Shown piece after piece: positions 24,871 to 36,122 of a DNA stretch of 64,000 nucleotides (its first letter is position 1; each line of letters begins with the position of its first letter). Made by a program: the position numbers and the translations under genes. The notes under the pieces were generated by a model that saw only the letters and a list, made by a program, of their open reading frames with translations, made no database searches and was not told the origin of the DNA. Where the stretch lies: the NCBI GenBank assembly GCA_017893485.1, contig CM030365.1, forward strand, positions 28,666,289-28,730,288, given 5' to 3'. This stretch comes from Hemerocallis citrina (taxonomy: Eukaryota > Streptophyta > Magnoliopsida > Asparagales > Asphodelaceae).

Positions 24871-25403
24871 CTACAACAAATTATGAAAAGATTTATTTTT
24901 TATTATATTTGTTGAGTTCTACAACCTCCAACTTGAAATGTCAACATTCTCAATCCACCAATTTTTATATGCACATGAAATAGTCCAAGTTGTTAGTTTT
25001 ATTAGCAAAATAACAACAATAACAACAAATAACAACGATTAACAATACTAAGTATTAGAGATTCAATCGTTATGTGTTTTTTTTTTGAGTTCTACCGTTC
25101 AATCCTTTCATGTGATCATTTCTTCATCCACAACTATTCATATGCACAAGATCTTAGTCCAAGTTGTTTTTAAAACTTAACATACAAAATAATAATCATC
25201 AAAACAACAACAAATAAAACTAAGAAGAGAAACCCCCACCTTGATTTTATAGTAGGAAGAACAAGCCTAGCTTTCTTCTCCTTCCTCCTAGCTCCTACTT
25301 GAACCTACAAATGAGAACTCTCAAGTTAAAACTTTTCTTTTTTTATTTTGCTCTTCTATTTTTTTTTCTCTTGGCAAATGAGGCAAAGAGTGAAGGGAAG
25401 GGG

Positions 25404-25412
25404 TATTTATAG
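25404..25412 (-). promoter_or_regulatory. TATA box of LTR B'
   Basis: CTATAAATA on the minus strand, followed by a G/A-rich leader on the plus strand, i.e. C/T-rich on the transcribed side. Confidence 0.55.
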
Positions 25413-26379
25413 GAGGAAATGAGAGAGGTAAGTGTATGAGAGGGTGAGGGGGTGAAACTAGGGTTTTCTTTTGTTTGCCTTGGGGTATTGGCCGACCAAA
25501 TGGGTGAGGGAGGGGGGGGGGGGGTGTGGTGAGGGGTGAGTGTGTGAGTGTATGAGTTAGCTTAGCCATGAAGGAATGACACCTATTAATACTAATTGTT
25601 TTTCTAATAATCATATAACCTATGTTTATCCCTCCCAATTAAATCCTAGCCATTGATCTTTGATCAATCATGATAGAAATAAAGATATTTTTGTCCAAAA
25701 CACATACTACATGATTTGTACAAGTGTACGAAATCGATATAATATGTATACGTACATAAGTCTATATATATAGATTACATTTATTAATTAAACCGAACAA
25801 TATGCACAAATAATATTTTAATTATGAGAATAAAATAAAATAATAATAAAAAAAATATTTATATCAGTTCGGGAGATTACAACACGAAATGATACAATAC
25901 GTATACATACATGCTGGTATATAATTTCATTAATTAAACCAAGTAATCTCCAACAAAAATATTTCAATTTTGAAAATTAAAATAAAATAATAATAATAAA
26001 TAATTTTATTATCAGCTCGGAAGATTTTAGTTCGATTTTAGTACGAAATTGGTACAATACAAATATATACAGACTAGTGTGTGTCTGTGTGTGTGTGTGT
26101 GTATATAATGTTTATTAATTAAACCAGGTATATCCCCTAAAAATATTTCAATTCTAAAAAAAAAATAATATCAGATGGGGATATTACAGATATTTTCTCA
26201 AAAAATGCATATTATATGATTTTGTACAAGTGCACAAAATCGATACAATACATATATATACTTACTAGTATATATATACAGATAATGATTATTAATTAAA
26301 ACTAAGTAATTTCCATAAGAAATATTTTAATTTTAAAAATAATAATAATACAAATATAATATCCGATCGAAATATTACA

Positions 26380-27533
26380 AACTTGGACTAAGATCTTGTG
26401 CATATGAATGGTTGTGGATAAAGAAAATGATCACATAAAAGGATTGAACGGTAGAACTCAAACAAAACACATAAATATTAAATCTTTAATATTTGTCATT
26501 TATTAATTGTTGTTATTTTGCTAATAAAACTAACATTTTGGACCATTTCATGTGCATATGAAAAATTGGTGGATTAAGAATGTTTACATTCCAAGTTTGA
26601 GGTTGCAGAACTCAACAAATTTAATAAAGGATAAGTCTTTTAGTAATAGGTTGCGTGTTGTTTTCTAATTTGTTAAAAGAGATCATTTTTGGAGTTAGAA
26701 TGTTAAAGAACCCATTTTTGGAGTTAGTATGTTAAAAGAACCCATTTTGGGGTTAGTATGTTTAAAGAACTCATTTTGTTGTTAGTATGTTTAAAGAACT
26801 CATTTTTCATGTTAGTATGTTAATAGAACTCATTTTTGATGTTAGAATGTTAAAGATCCCATTTTGGGGTTAGTATGTTAAAAGAACACATTTTGTTGTT
26901 AGTATGTTTAATAGAACTCAATTTTGATGTTAGAATGTTAATAGAACTCATTTTTGATGTTAGAATGTTAATAGAACTCATTTTTGGGTTAGTATGTTAA
27001 AAGAACTCATTTTGATATAAGTATGCTAAAGAACCCATTTTTGGGATTAGTATGTTAATAGAACTCATTTTGGGGTTACTATGTTAAAAGAACCAAACTT
27101 TATAATGGTATATGTAATAGGTTGCAAAAGAACCCATTTTTAGAAGTTTTGTTAGTAACATGTTATTTTGCTACTAGGATTGTTAGAAGACTACTATGTT
27201 TGTTCTATGGGTAAAAGATCAAGTTTGTAGTAGTTTGTTGTATGTTTACTTTTATACTTGTTAAAAAAATCAAGTTCTTTTGGTAATTCTAGTTCATGAA
27301 AGATCAAGTGTAGTAGCATGCTTTGTTGCTTCTAGGTTGTTAGAAGAATTCCATGTTGTTCTTGGTGTAAAAATCAGTAAACTTGAGTTCCATAAAGAAT
27401 TTGAAAAAGTTGTCAACTAGAGAGTTGTAGTAGATGTTCTTAGATTTCCAAAAGCCCAATTTTGTTAAATTCTGATAAGTATAGTATCGGTTATGATCTT
27501 TACAAAATTTCAACAGCAACCTTCCTTGTTGAG
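26380..27533 (+). mobile_element. LTR family B, outer copy, segment 2
   Basis: Continuation of the LTR from 21301 after the B' insertion, beginning with the second AACTT duplication. It matches B' 25200 to about 23800 in inverse. It carries the ~30-bp minisatellite (26680-27090) and the first ~165-bp unit (27407-27533). Interrupted at 27533 (TTGAG) by LTR A4. Confidence 0.87.
26680..27090 (+). repeat. ~30-bp minisatellite in outer LTR B
   Basis: About thirteen units of 'gttagtatgttaaaagaacccattttgggg' and variants; same family as 24236-24870, but with fewer units and less regular dyads. Confidence 0.85.
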
Positions 27534-29705
27534 TGTCACGCCCCGCTTTCCAAAAGAGAATACGGAATACGGATACGTGACTAAGCCCAGTGAATGATTT
27601 TCATCATCCATAAGCTGTTCGGAATTTTTACAACATCTCACAAGAATAATCAGAGTCAGAAGCAAAAAGATCAACCAAGCATGCACATATGAATCAAAAT
27701 ACCAACAAGAATACTTGAAACAGAATACATTAATCTCAAATAATCCAGATCTGAATAAGTCAAATATTCTGGGTCACATTGCCCAAATACAAATAATCAA
27801 GTATCAAATACAATTGTTCAAATAAGCAACAAGAAATAATAATAGCAAAATTCAGCACTAATATCCCATATCACCAACACCATCTGTTACCTGTTATTCA
27901 AAATCTGCAATTTAACAATTGCGGGAATAGGAAAAAGAAAACAAACTCCCGTCAATACAATTTATGGGCTGCTTGTAGTGCAGGATACAAGTACATGGAA
28001 AAACTAATTAATAACATGGAATATGCATGATAACAAAATAGAATACTAGCATGGCAAGATGAACGAGTGCAAGTGGTATGTATCAAGTGTCAAGTAAACA
28101 AGTAACAAGTAACAAGTATCGAGTATCAAGTATCATGTACAAGTATCAAGTGAACAAGTATCAAGCATCAAGTGTCAAGTACAAATAACAAGTGTCGAGT
28201 ATCAAGTATCATGTACAAGTATCGAGTAGCAAGTGTCAAGTGGTTATGTTAAAGACTTGTATTATTACTATCTAGGTAGCACTTCATGTATCCATCTTTT
28301 TATTACATGGTTGCTACAGTCAACAAAATTTCATTTTAGATTTCATAGTCGATCATATAGGGCAGTGTACACAGGGACAAGCCTCAACAAATCAAGTATC
28401 AAGTATCCAGTAAACAAGCCTCAAGAGTGAAGTATCAAGCCTCAAGTAATGAAATATTAAGCCAAGTATCAAGTATCAAGCCAAGTATCAGGTAGGATTC
28501 ATAGATCCTCTTCCGAGTACACGTTTCTGTATTTTTCACTATTAGATCTTTCTCTTTAAACCCTGGCTTGGTTATTTTATTATTAGTGTCAAACAAGCAT
28601 GTATGTGTCACGAACATTCCAAGTATAACATGGTATAAACAAGTAACAAGTTCAAGTTGCAAGATAAACACGTACGGGTAAAAGATAACACACAAAAAGA
28701 TAAAACAACGAAATTTCTAGTTCAGGACAACAAGATAGTATTGCACTAAAACTGAGATTCCCATTGCTACAAGCATGCAAACATGAATTCGTCGAATCCA
28801 GCAAACTTAAATAAGTCATATAGTATTTCACAAAAATATAACTCAAAAGTGAACTGAACCAGAAAACGTGTTTAGCCAGAAATTAGAAGATTGTATTAAA
28901 AGTCAGGAAAATAGTATGAAAACTCGTTAAATAAATCCACGAAAAATCTGGGGTATTCCCCTATATGTATAGTAACAATAAACCAAGTTTCATAATTTTC
29001 CAATATGAATAGAGTAGTCAAGTAAAATCAGAAAATAACGAGATACTACTGTTTTGCAAACCTGAAATCATAAACACTATAGTACGAAAACAACAATACC
29101 TCACAAACCATAAATTGAAATCTAAATATGTCAAAAGGGTGATAAAATAGATACAGTAGGCAAACTTTCATATTCGCAGAGTTTTTAGAAATAGCAAGTA
29201 GGAATAGGTCGAAAATCAGATTCTTTACTGAACAATATGAAAAATCTGCTAGAATAGTAGTTGTTTGAAAACATAGAACGAATTGTAAAACTCATCAAAT
29301 AAATCTATCAAAATTCTGGGTAAACTCCAATCAAGTCTAGAAGTACTGAGAAAAATTTCAGATTAAAATAATAATTTTAACAACAAAATGAAAATATATT
29401 ACTCTTCAGAATTCATAGAAAACAAAATATGGGAATCTTTCGACACCACTGTAGTAAACTCGACATAACTCACAAACCGTAAATCAAAACTGAGATCCGT
29501 CTAGAGGTTGGAAAATAGATAGAATTCTCTACAGATCATGTTCGCAAAATATTTTCAAATACTGACCGTAATAGGGTCTAAAATGCTGATCAAAATGAGA
29601 AAACCGGCAAAACTAAAAATATTTCATATGCACAAAATCCAGTAGTTTACATAGAACTCATCCAAAACACATTCAAACACGAAATAGAGTATACTAGATG
29701 TCCAA
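27534..29705 (-). mobile_element. LTR family A, copy A4 (truncated, reverse)
   Basis: Begins with TGTCACGCCCC, the reverse of the family end seen at 50447, and matches solo LTR A through to about its 48170 equivalent. Roughly the first 1.15 kb of the LTR is missing. The junction with E3 sequence is near 29700-29710. It carries an AAGTATC-type repeat at 28080-28500 where other copies have other units. No gene inside. Confidence 0.82.
28078..28500. repeat. AAGTATC/AAGTAAC short repeat in LTR A4
   Basis: Many copies of 'caagtatcaagtaac' type heptamers, interrupted at about 28240-28390 by unique LTR sequence. It occupies the position held by AACAGT repeats in A2 and ACTGTT repeats in solo LTR A. 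Confidence 0.8.
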
Positions 29706-29723
29706 GCAACAGAAGCGCCGAGG

Positions 29724-31704
29724 ATGGACTTTCTGGGGATGATGAACGAGTGTGGCAAGGTTGCCGACGGAAGGAAGAGGAAGAGGCTGAGCACTACGGC
29801 TTCGTTCGGCCGGCCCTCTGAGGTTCCTTCGGCAGTTGCTCTGCCTATTACCGTTGCTGAGGTCCCCTCGCCAGCGGTGGTCGTTTGTGCCGACCCCTCG
29901 GCTCCTGCTACATCTGCCACGGCCGGTGAGGCCTTCGATGTTTCGGCGGCGCTGTCACTCCAGGCTCCGCCCCTAACCACTCAGGCCGAGGAGATCCTGA
30001 CCGAGCAGCATAAGAAGCTGTTCGTCCCGGACTGGCAAGTCAAGAACCACGATGGCTTCCTCGGGGACTCGCAGATGTGCATGCAAGCCGTCAAGCACTT
30101 AGCGACCCCGAAGAATCGAGCCGCACTGAAGGCGGGGACGACTGGCGATGACACCTACGAAGTTGCCCGGTCGCTTGTGTCGGTAAGTTTTGCATTCATT
30201 TTTCTTGATAATTTACTAAGTCTGCCGTTCGGCTTTTACTTTGTTCTTATTCTCCTTTTCCTTCGGCAGGCCACTTGTCACTTCGGCCATCTCCTTCAAG
30301 CGTTCGCCGAACAGGAGAAGGAGTTGAAGGCTGCCAGCGACAAGGACAGGGCAGAGAAGGTGAGGGCGGTTCGGCAGCTCGAGGCAGAGCAGAGACGCGT
30401 AGACGGCTTGGAGGTCCGGGTCGCTGACCTTGAGGCAGACCTGGAGCGAGCGAATGGGCGGCTTGCTGAGGAGGTTGCCAAAGTTGCCAAGGCTGCCGAG
30501 GAGCTGGCGGCATCGGCGAAGGCCCTGGCGGAGGCGAAGGCGGAGAAGGATGTCGTGGCGGCGGTGATCAGGGCCGAAGTCGAGGCCGAGGCGAAGGCAC
30601 ACATGGCCTCCAACATGGAGAAGTCCTACGAGAGGGCGCTCGACCATGTCCAGGTTCACATCCCCAGCTTTCAGCAGGTCGGATACAGGCTGTGGCCCGG
30701 AGCTGCGGCAGAGGGCGAAGAGGAGGAAGGCGAAGAGGAGGAAGGCGACGAGGAGGAGGAGGTGGTCCCTGAGACTATGGTGACCGACCCCCAGGCCGGG
30801 GCAACGGGGAATGAGGGGCCATCTGGCGAGGCGCCTGTGATCGAGCCGACGACGCAGGTGGACCCCTGATCTCCTCGTCTTTTGTAATTTTGTTTTTCCT
30901 TTTTTAGAATATAATGCCTTTTTGAGGACTGGCCACTGCCTCTTCTCTATGAATGAAAATCTTATTTCAAATTTGTCTAAGTGTTTGGCTCGGACTTTAG
31001 TCTTTCAATGTGATGTTCTCGTCTTTCAGATCCTCGAACATGCTCTAGATACCGCAGCAGCTCGGCGTCGTGCTGAACTGTTTAAGCAGTCTCGCGAGGC
31101 TCGCCTCGAGGGTGAGATCGAGTTGATCAGGAGAGTATCACTCAATGTGGAGAAGAAGAACAGCGAGCTGCTGGCCGAGGTGCACCACTTACGGATAGTC
31201 GAGGAGGAGCTCTCGACGAAGGAGGAAGAGCTGGCCTCGGTGCTGGCCGAGCGAGATGAGCTCACGAAGAAGGTCGAGCAGCTGCAGAGGGTCACGGTCG
31301 ACAAGAGCATCGAGGTGACCAATTTGCGTCGCATTATATATGATAGTGCTGAGTGTCCGGGTTCGGCAAAACTCCCTCGATTCAAGATACTGGTTAAGGA
31401 CGACACTTTGAAAGACAGGATCACTGAGCTCAAGGAGGAAGTGGCTCGTCTGAAGCCTCAGCCCGTGAGGACTAACGTCTGCAGCACTTCGTGCACTCGC
31501 GAGGAGAGAGAGCGAGGGATCTCCTTTTACGAGCTCGCGACTCGTGCTCCCGTCGTTGGTCGGACTGCGGCCGATGCCCAAAGCGGTGTAGCTGTTAGCT
31601 CGAGCGGAGCCTCGGTCGGAGCCACTATTAGGGTTAGTGGAGAAGAGGCATCCCAGTTCGTCGGCCTAGAGACGAGCTCGGAGATGAAGAGACGAAAATG
31701 CTGA
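29724..31704 (+). pseudogene. E3 antisense gene, exons 2-4 (exon 1 lost)
   Basis: Best-preserved coding part of the antisense gene, convergent with E3 pol. Predicted exons: 29724-30182, 30270-30857, 31030-31704, all joining in phase 0. Exon 2: basic start (GRKRKRL), Ala/Pro-rich stretch, then EQHKKLFVPDWQVKNHDGFL and CMQAVKHLATPKNRAALK. Exon 3: long coiled coil (residues about 190-310 of the unspliced frame) and a Glu-rich acidic tail. Exon 4: coiled coil to about residue 170, then a Ser/Thr-rich tail ending SSEMKRRKC. Intron 2 is 87 bp and has no stop, so an unspliced frame also stays open; read without splicing, exon 3 would end at 30869. Exon 1 and the promoter are missing because of the junction at 29.7 kb. 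Function unknown. Confidence 0.68.
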
Positions 31705-32297
31705 GTGTCCCTGCATCGGAATGTCCCCATTCCGAGGAGGCGCTGAACTAGTTGTACTGGGCTTCTAATTTCTTGCATCGTCTTCTTCGTTGTAATTTCT
31801 TGCTTTGTAAATTTATCAAGTTGCTTTTTTGTTGTAACTTCTTGCCTTGTAAATTTATCAAGTGGTTTTAATGAAATCGAAGTTCTTCCGCCCATTGTTG
31901 TGCCGTAGTTACCTTACTCTTGAAACGAGCCATAAGAATCAATAGCTAGCTTCTTCGGGCGTTCTAGCCATAGAACTCTTGCCTTAGCTGTAGAACTTTA
32001 GCTCTTGCTCAGAGTATATAGAGGCAACTGTGCACTTAGGCGGTGTGGTAGCTCGGATTTCAGACTCGAACCACGTGGCTCAATCTGGACGGTCGATCAT
32101 GATCGTGGCACGAATCACGAGGCGGGAGGCTCGAGTTTCGAGAAAACACTATCTTGTCGTTTTGTGGAAACGTGGCAGGATCTGATCCGTTCATCACGTT
32201 CTAGTACTCATTTTGAGACGATCCAACGGTGAAATTGGTTCGGCAGAATTTTTCTCCACATGTGGAGGTCGGTTCCTCGTCCGCTCGGTTCGGGATA
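31705..32297. other. E3 region between antisense gene end and array 1
   Basis: No gene. A ~60-bp direct repeat at about 31790-31870 ('cttgctttgtaaatttatcaagttg' twice) precedes TTTTAATGAAATC, a possible weak poly(A) signal of the antisense transcript. The rest is unremarkable 3' flanking sequence. Confidence 0.5.
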
Positions 32298-32915
32298 CTG
32301 AGGGAGTGCAGTCGAACTGAGTGTTGGACTCCGAACTCGCCGTTAGAGTTGCTCAACGGTTGTGGAAGCAGTTCCGAATGGCGAACTAATTCCAGCTCGC
32401 TTAAGAGCGAGCATGCGAAGTAGAGTCGAGCCAAGTGTTGGACTCCGAACCATCGTTAGAGTTGTTCAACGGTTGTGGGAGCAGTTCTGAATGGCGACCT
32501 ACTTCTAGCTCGCTTAAGAGCGAACTAGCGAAGTAGAATCGAGCCAAGTGTTGGACTCCGAACCATCGTTAGAGTAGTTCAACGGTTGTGGGAGCAGTTC
32601 CGAATGGCGACCTACTTCTAGCTCTTTTAAGAGCGAACTTGTGAAGTAGAATCGAGCCAAGTGTTGGACTCCGAACCATCGTTAGGGTTGTTCAACGGTT
32701 GTGGGAGCAATTCTGAATGGCGACCTACTTCTAGCTCGCTTAAGAGCGAACTTGCGAAGTAGAATCAAGCCAAGTGTTGGACTCCGAACCATCGTTAGAG
32801 TAGTTCAACGGTTGTGGGAGCAGTTCTGAATGGCGACCTACTTCTAGCTCGCTTAAGAGCGAACTTGCGAAGTAGAATCGAGCCAAGTGTTGGATTCCGA
32901 ACCATCGTTAGGGAG
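32298..32915. repeat. E3 array 1: 113-bp hairpin repeats between convergent genes
   Basis: Five copies with a steady 113-114-bp period (starts about 32346, 32459, 32572, 32686, 32799) plus a partial upstream copy. Each has CAACGGTTGTGGGAGCAGTT, a long hairpin and CCAAGTGTTGGACTCCGAACC. In the copy at 32499-32536 the arms CTACTTC/GAAGTAG enclose an inner TAGCTCGCT/AGCGAACTA stem with a TAAG loop. Homologous to E2 array 1 (18917-19278). Confidence 0.92.
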
Positions 32916-33086
32916 AAGAGTAAAAGCAGAGAGATGCAAACAATTTTACAAGTAAAATATGAAAAAGCTTTCTTTATTGATGACTGATGGTCGGCTGCTT
33001 CTAAAGTTGCGAGCCGTTATTACAAGAGAGAAATAAAGGGAAAAATACAAGTAAAAGGAGAGGAACGGTTCGACATCCCAGAATAC

Positions 33087-34505
33087 TTAGAGAGGCGTTA
33101 GTGCTCTCTCTTGGTATTTCAAAAGATGGTCGGCATTCCAAGTCCTGGGGATCTCTCTACCTTCGATGTCTTCTAGTCTGTATGTCCCGGGCCGAACTAC
33201 TTTGGCGATCTTATAGGGTTCCTCCCAATTTGGAGCTAGTTTGCTCTTCTGACCAGGAAAAGAGATGGCTAACTTTCTGAGGACTACGTCCCCTTCTTTG
33301 AGGTCGGTAGGACGGACTCTCTTATTGTATGCCAACTCGATCCTTCTTCGGTAGCTTTGTTGACGAATGGCAGCTCTTTCTCGGATCTCATCAATCAGGT
33401 CTAGATTTGCTCGGAGCTCTCTGGCATTTTGTTTTTCTTCATAAGCCATTAGACGAGGAGAGGGTATACCGACTGCTAGGGGGATCATAGCCTCGGACCC
33501 ATAGGTGAGATTGAATGGAGACTCTCCTGTGGGGGTCCGTTTTGTAGTGCGGTAGTTCCACAGCACGTTAGGGAGCTGATCGACCCATAAGCCTTTAGAG
33601 CATTTATCCAACCTCTTCTTAATACCGGAGAGGATCTGTCTGTTAGCATTCTCCACTTGGCCATTCGACTGTGGATGGAAAACGGAGGAGAATCGGTGTT
33701 GGATGGCGAGGTCTTCACAGAGAGCTCGGAAGGCAGTCCCGGTGAACTAGGTTCCGTTGTCTGTTATGAGGACCCGAGGGACACCGAATCGGCATATTAC
33801 GTTCTTCCAAAAGAACTGAACTACCTTGTTCTCGGTGATCGTGGCCAAGGGCTTGGCCTCTATCCACTTCGAGAAGTAGTCGATTGCCACGACTAAAAAT
33901 TTGAACTGGCCGGGAGCTGGTGGGAATGGCCCTAGTAAATCCATCCCCCACATTGCGAAAGAGATTGGACTTGATAGGGAAGTGAGTGGAGCTTGTGGGA
34001 GGCGACGGACATTGGAGGACTTCTGACAGGAGCTGCATTGCCGAACGTGCTGTTCGGTGTCCTGTAGGAGAGTGGGCCAGAAATATCCATAATTCAACAC
34101 TTTGCGGGCTAAGGTTCTGGACCCTGAATGTGCCCCGCCGATGCCCTCGTGAATTTCTTGCAGGGCGTAGTCGGCTTGTTGCGGGGAGAGGCATCTCAAA
34201 TAGGGCCTGCCGTCTACCTGTGTGAAGGAGTGCTTGTGTAGGATGCCCTCGATAAGTGTGTATCGCTCTGCTCGGGCTCTTACTCGGCGTGCTTCCTTTG
34301 GATCTTCTGGGAGGAGCCCATCCCTCAGGAACTCAACGAGGAGTTTCATCCACTCATCTTGCAGCAGGACAGGTAGAGACTCCATAGAATCGGAAGTTTC
34401 TTCTTCTATACTTGGCTTCAGAAGTACCTTAATTAAGATGGTCTGCTCGAGACCTTGGAGGGAGGAGGAGGCTAGCTTGGAGAGGGCATCGGCCTGAGCA
34501 TTCTC
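33087..34505 (-). pseudogene. E3 integrase (Ty3/Gypsy Tat)
   Basis: C-terminal part of the E3 polyprotein. It inserts element cDNA into the genome. Order along the minus strand: linker with AQADALSKLAS; zinc-binding HHCC (IHEGIGGAHSG...VRQCSSCQK); DDE core with Asp in WGMDLLGPFPP and ITDNGT and Glu in GQVENANRQ; then the C-terminal region LAPNWEEPYKIAKVVRPGTY and REIPRTWNADHLLKYQ to the stop at 33087. It stays in one frame with the upstream domains. An in-frame stop at 33749-33747 cuts it right after ITDNGT, and another at 34508-34506 separates it from RNase H. All three catalytic residues are present, but a full-length product cannot be made without readthrough. Confidence 0.93.
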
Positions 34506-36119
34506 TTATCGAGGGATTCGTTGGATGAGGGCTTCTTCAAATAGGGCCATGAGGCTCCTGACCTTGGCTAAGTACTTAACCATTCGGTCATCACGTGCTT
34601 CATACTCGCCTAGGACTTGATTTACGACTAGCTGAGAGTCGCTAAAGATTCGCAGGCGTTGCGCCCCTGCATTGCGAGCCATTCCAAGGCTGGCTATGAG
34701 TGCCTCATACTCTGCTTCATTGTTCGAGGCCTTGAAGTTGATGCGGAGGGAGTATTGGAGGATGAAATCATCTGGGCCAGCCAGAATGACCCCGACCCCG
34801 CTTCTCTCGTTACAAGAGGAGCCATCCACATAAACCGACCAGACCAGTGGTCCCTTCATTGCTTGGCTGAACTCGGGGATGGTACTTTCAACTATGAATT
34901 CTGCTAAGGCCTGAGCCTTGATCGCGGTCCGAGGCTGATATGTTATATCATGCTGGCTCAGCTCGATAGACCACTTCATAAGGCGACCGGAGGTCTCTGG
35001 CTTGTGGAGCACTTGCTTCAGCGGTTGGTCAGTAAGAACGACCACCAAATGGGACTGAAAATATGGGCGAAGCTTCCTCGCGGCCATCACTAGGGCATAA
35101 GCCATCTTTTCTATCCTCGGGTAGCGGAGCTCGGCATCCCGAAGTACCTTGCTCACGTAATATATGGGCCTTTGGGTCTTATCTTCTTCCCTCACGAGAA
35201 CGGCACTGAGGGTCTGCTCGGAGGCTGCCAGGTAGAGGTAGAGGGGTTCACCAGGAATTGGTTTGCTGAGGAGAGGAGGATTGATGGGGTAAGCCTTGAG
35301 TTGGTCGAACGACTCCTGTTGCAGCTGACCCCATTCGAATCCTTTGGCCCCCCTGAGGGCCTTGAAGAAGGGGAGGCATTTCTCCCGGGACTTCGAGAGG
35401 AAACACCCTATAGCGGCTAGGCGGCCTGTTAGCCTCTGAACTTCCTTAACGTTCTTGGGAGGGGCCATGTCTAATATGGCATTGATTTTCTCAGAGTTAG
35501 CTTCGATTCCTCGTTGGCTGACCATGAAGTCGAGGAACTTTCCTGATGAGACTCCGAACGCACACTTGTTCGGATGGAGCCTCATGTTGTGTTTCCTGAG
35601 TACGTCGAATGCCTCCTGCACAACGACCACATGATCGACCCTGTGGATGCTCTTTACAAGCATATCATCCACATATACCTCCATATTCTGGCTGATTTGA
35701 GCTTGGAAAATCTTGTTGACGAGGCGTTGGTATGTGGCGCCTGCATTCTTCAAATGGAAGGGCATAACCCTGTAGCAGTAGAGGCCCTGGTCGGTGACAA
35801 ATGAGGTCTTCGGGATATCTGGGGGGAACATCCGGATCTGATTGTAGCCTGAGAAGGCGTCCATGAAGCTGAGGAGTTCATGGCAGAAAGTGGCATCAAT
35901 CAAAGTGTCAATACTTGGAAGAGGGAAGGGGTCCTTGGGGCAAGCCTTGTTGAGATCGGTAAAATCGATACAAATCCTCCAGGCCCCATTGGACTTTTTC
36001 ACCATTACTACATTCGACAGCCATTTGGGATAGTTTACCTTTTGTATGAACCGGGCCTTCAAGAGCTTGTCCACCTCCTCTTTTATAGCTAGCTGGCGCT
36101 CGGGGGCGAACTTGTGCCT
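34506..36119 (-). pseudogene. E3 reverse transcriptase with two RNase H domains (Tat)
   Basis: Copies element RNA into DNA. RT motifs in order: VVMVKKSNGAWRICIDFTDL, LLSFMDAFSGYNQI, and YVDDML (catalytic YVDD, about residue 135 counted from 36074). Then a first RNase H (PLYLYLAASEQTLSAVLV...RPIYYVSKVL) whose expected catalytic Asp is not evident, followed by a linker and a second RNase H (VYVDGSS, NNEAEYEALI, IFSDSQLVV) with its acidic residues in place. The double RNase H is the hallmark of the Tat lineage of plant Ty3/Gypsy elements. An in-frame stop (36125-36123) separates it from protease. Confidence 0.95.
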
Positions 36120-36122
36120 CTT

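Larger units (their letters stand above)
21302..26379 (-). mobile_element. Solo LTR, family B' (TSD AACTT), inverted inside LTR B
   Basis: Complete 5078-bp LTR on the minus strand: TGTAATATTTCGATCGG at 26379 down to CCCTAC-like end GGGAGTTACA at 21302. Flanked by AACTT at 21297-21301 and 26380-26384. The outer LTR B continues after it without loss. TATA box on the minus strand at 25412-25404. It contains the ~165-bp (23220-23905) and ~30-bp (24236-24870) tandem repeats and a region of 'tatgagct/tacgagcc' short repeats near 22870-22990. No PBS, PPT or protein domain. The long stretch has no gene. Confidence 0.93.

Noticed and set aside
20846..25638. Small proteins MGGINI... at 20846-21142 and 25321-25638 conserved between two places
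   Set aside because: Both are the same leader position of two copies of LTR B. Similarity is that of the LTR; no evidence of coding selection.
32298..32915. CRISPR-like regular repeats
   Set aside because: Units are ~113 bp with no short repeat/variable spacer pattern, in plant retrotransposon DNA. It is a tandem satellite.
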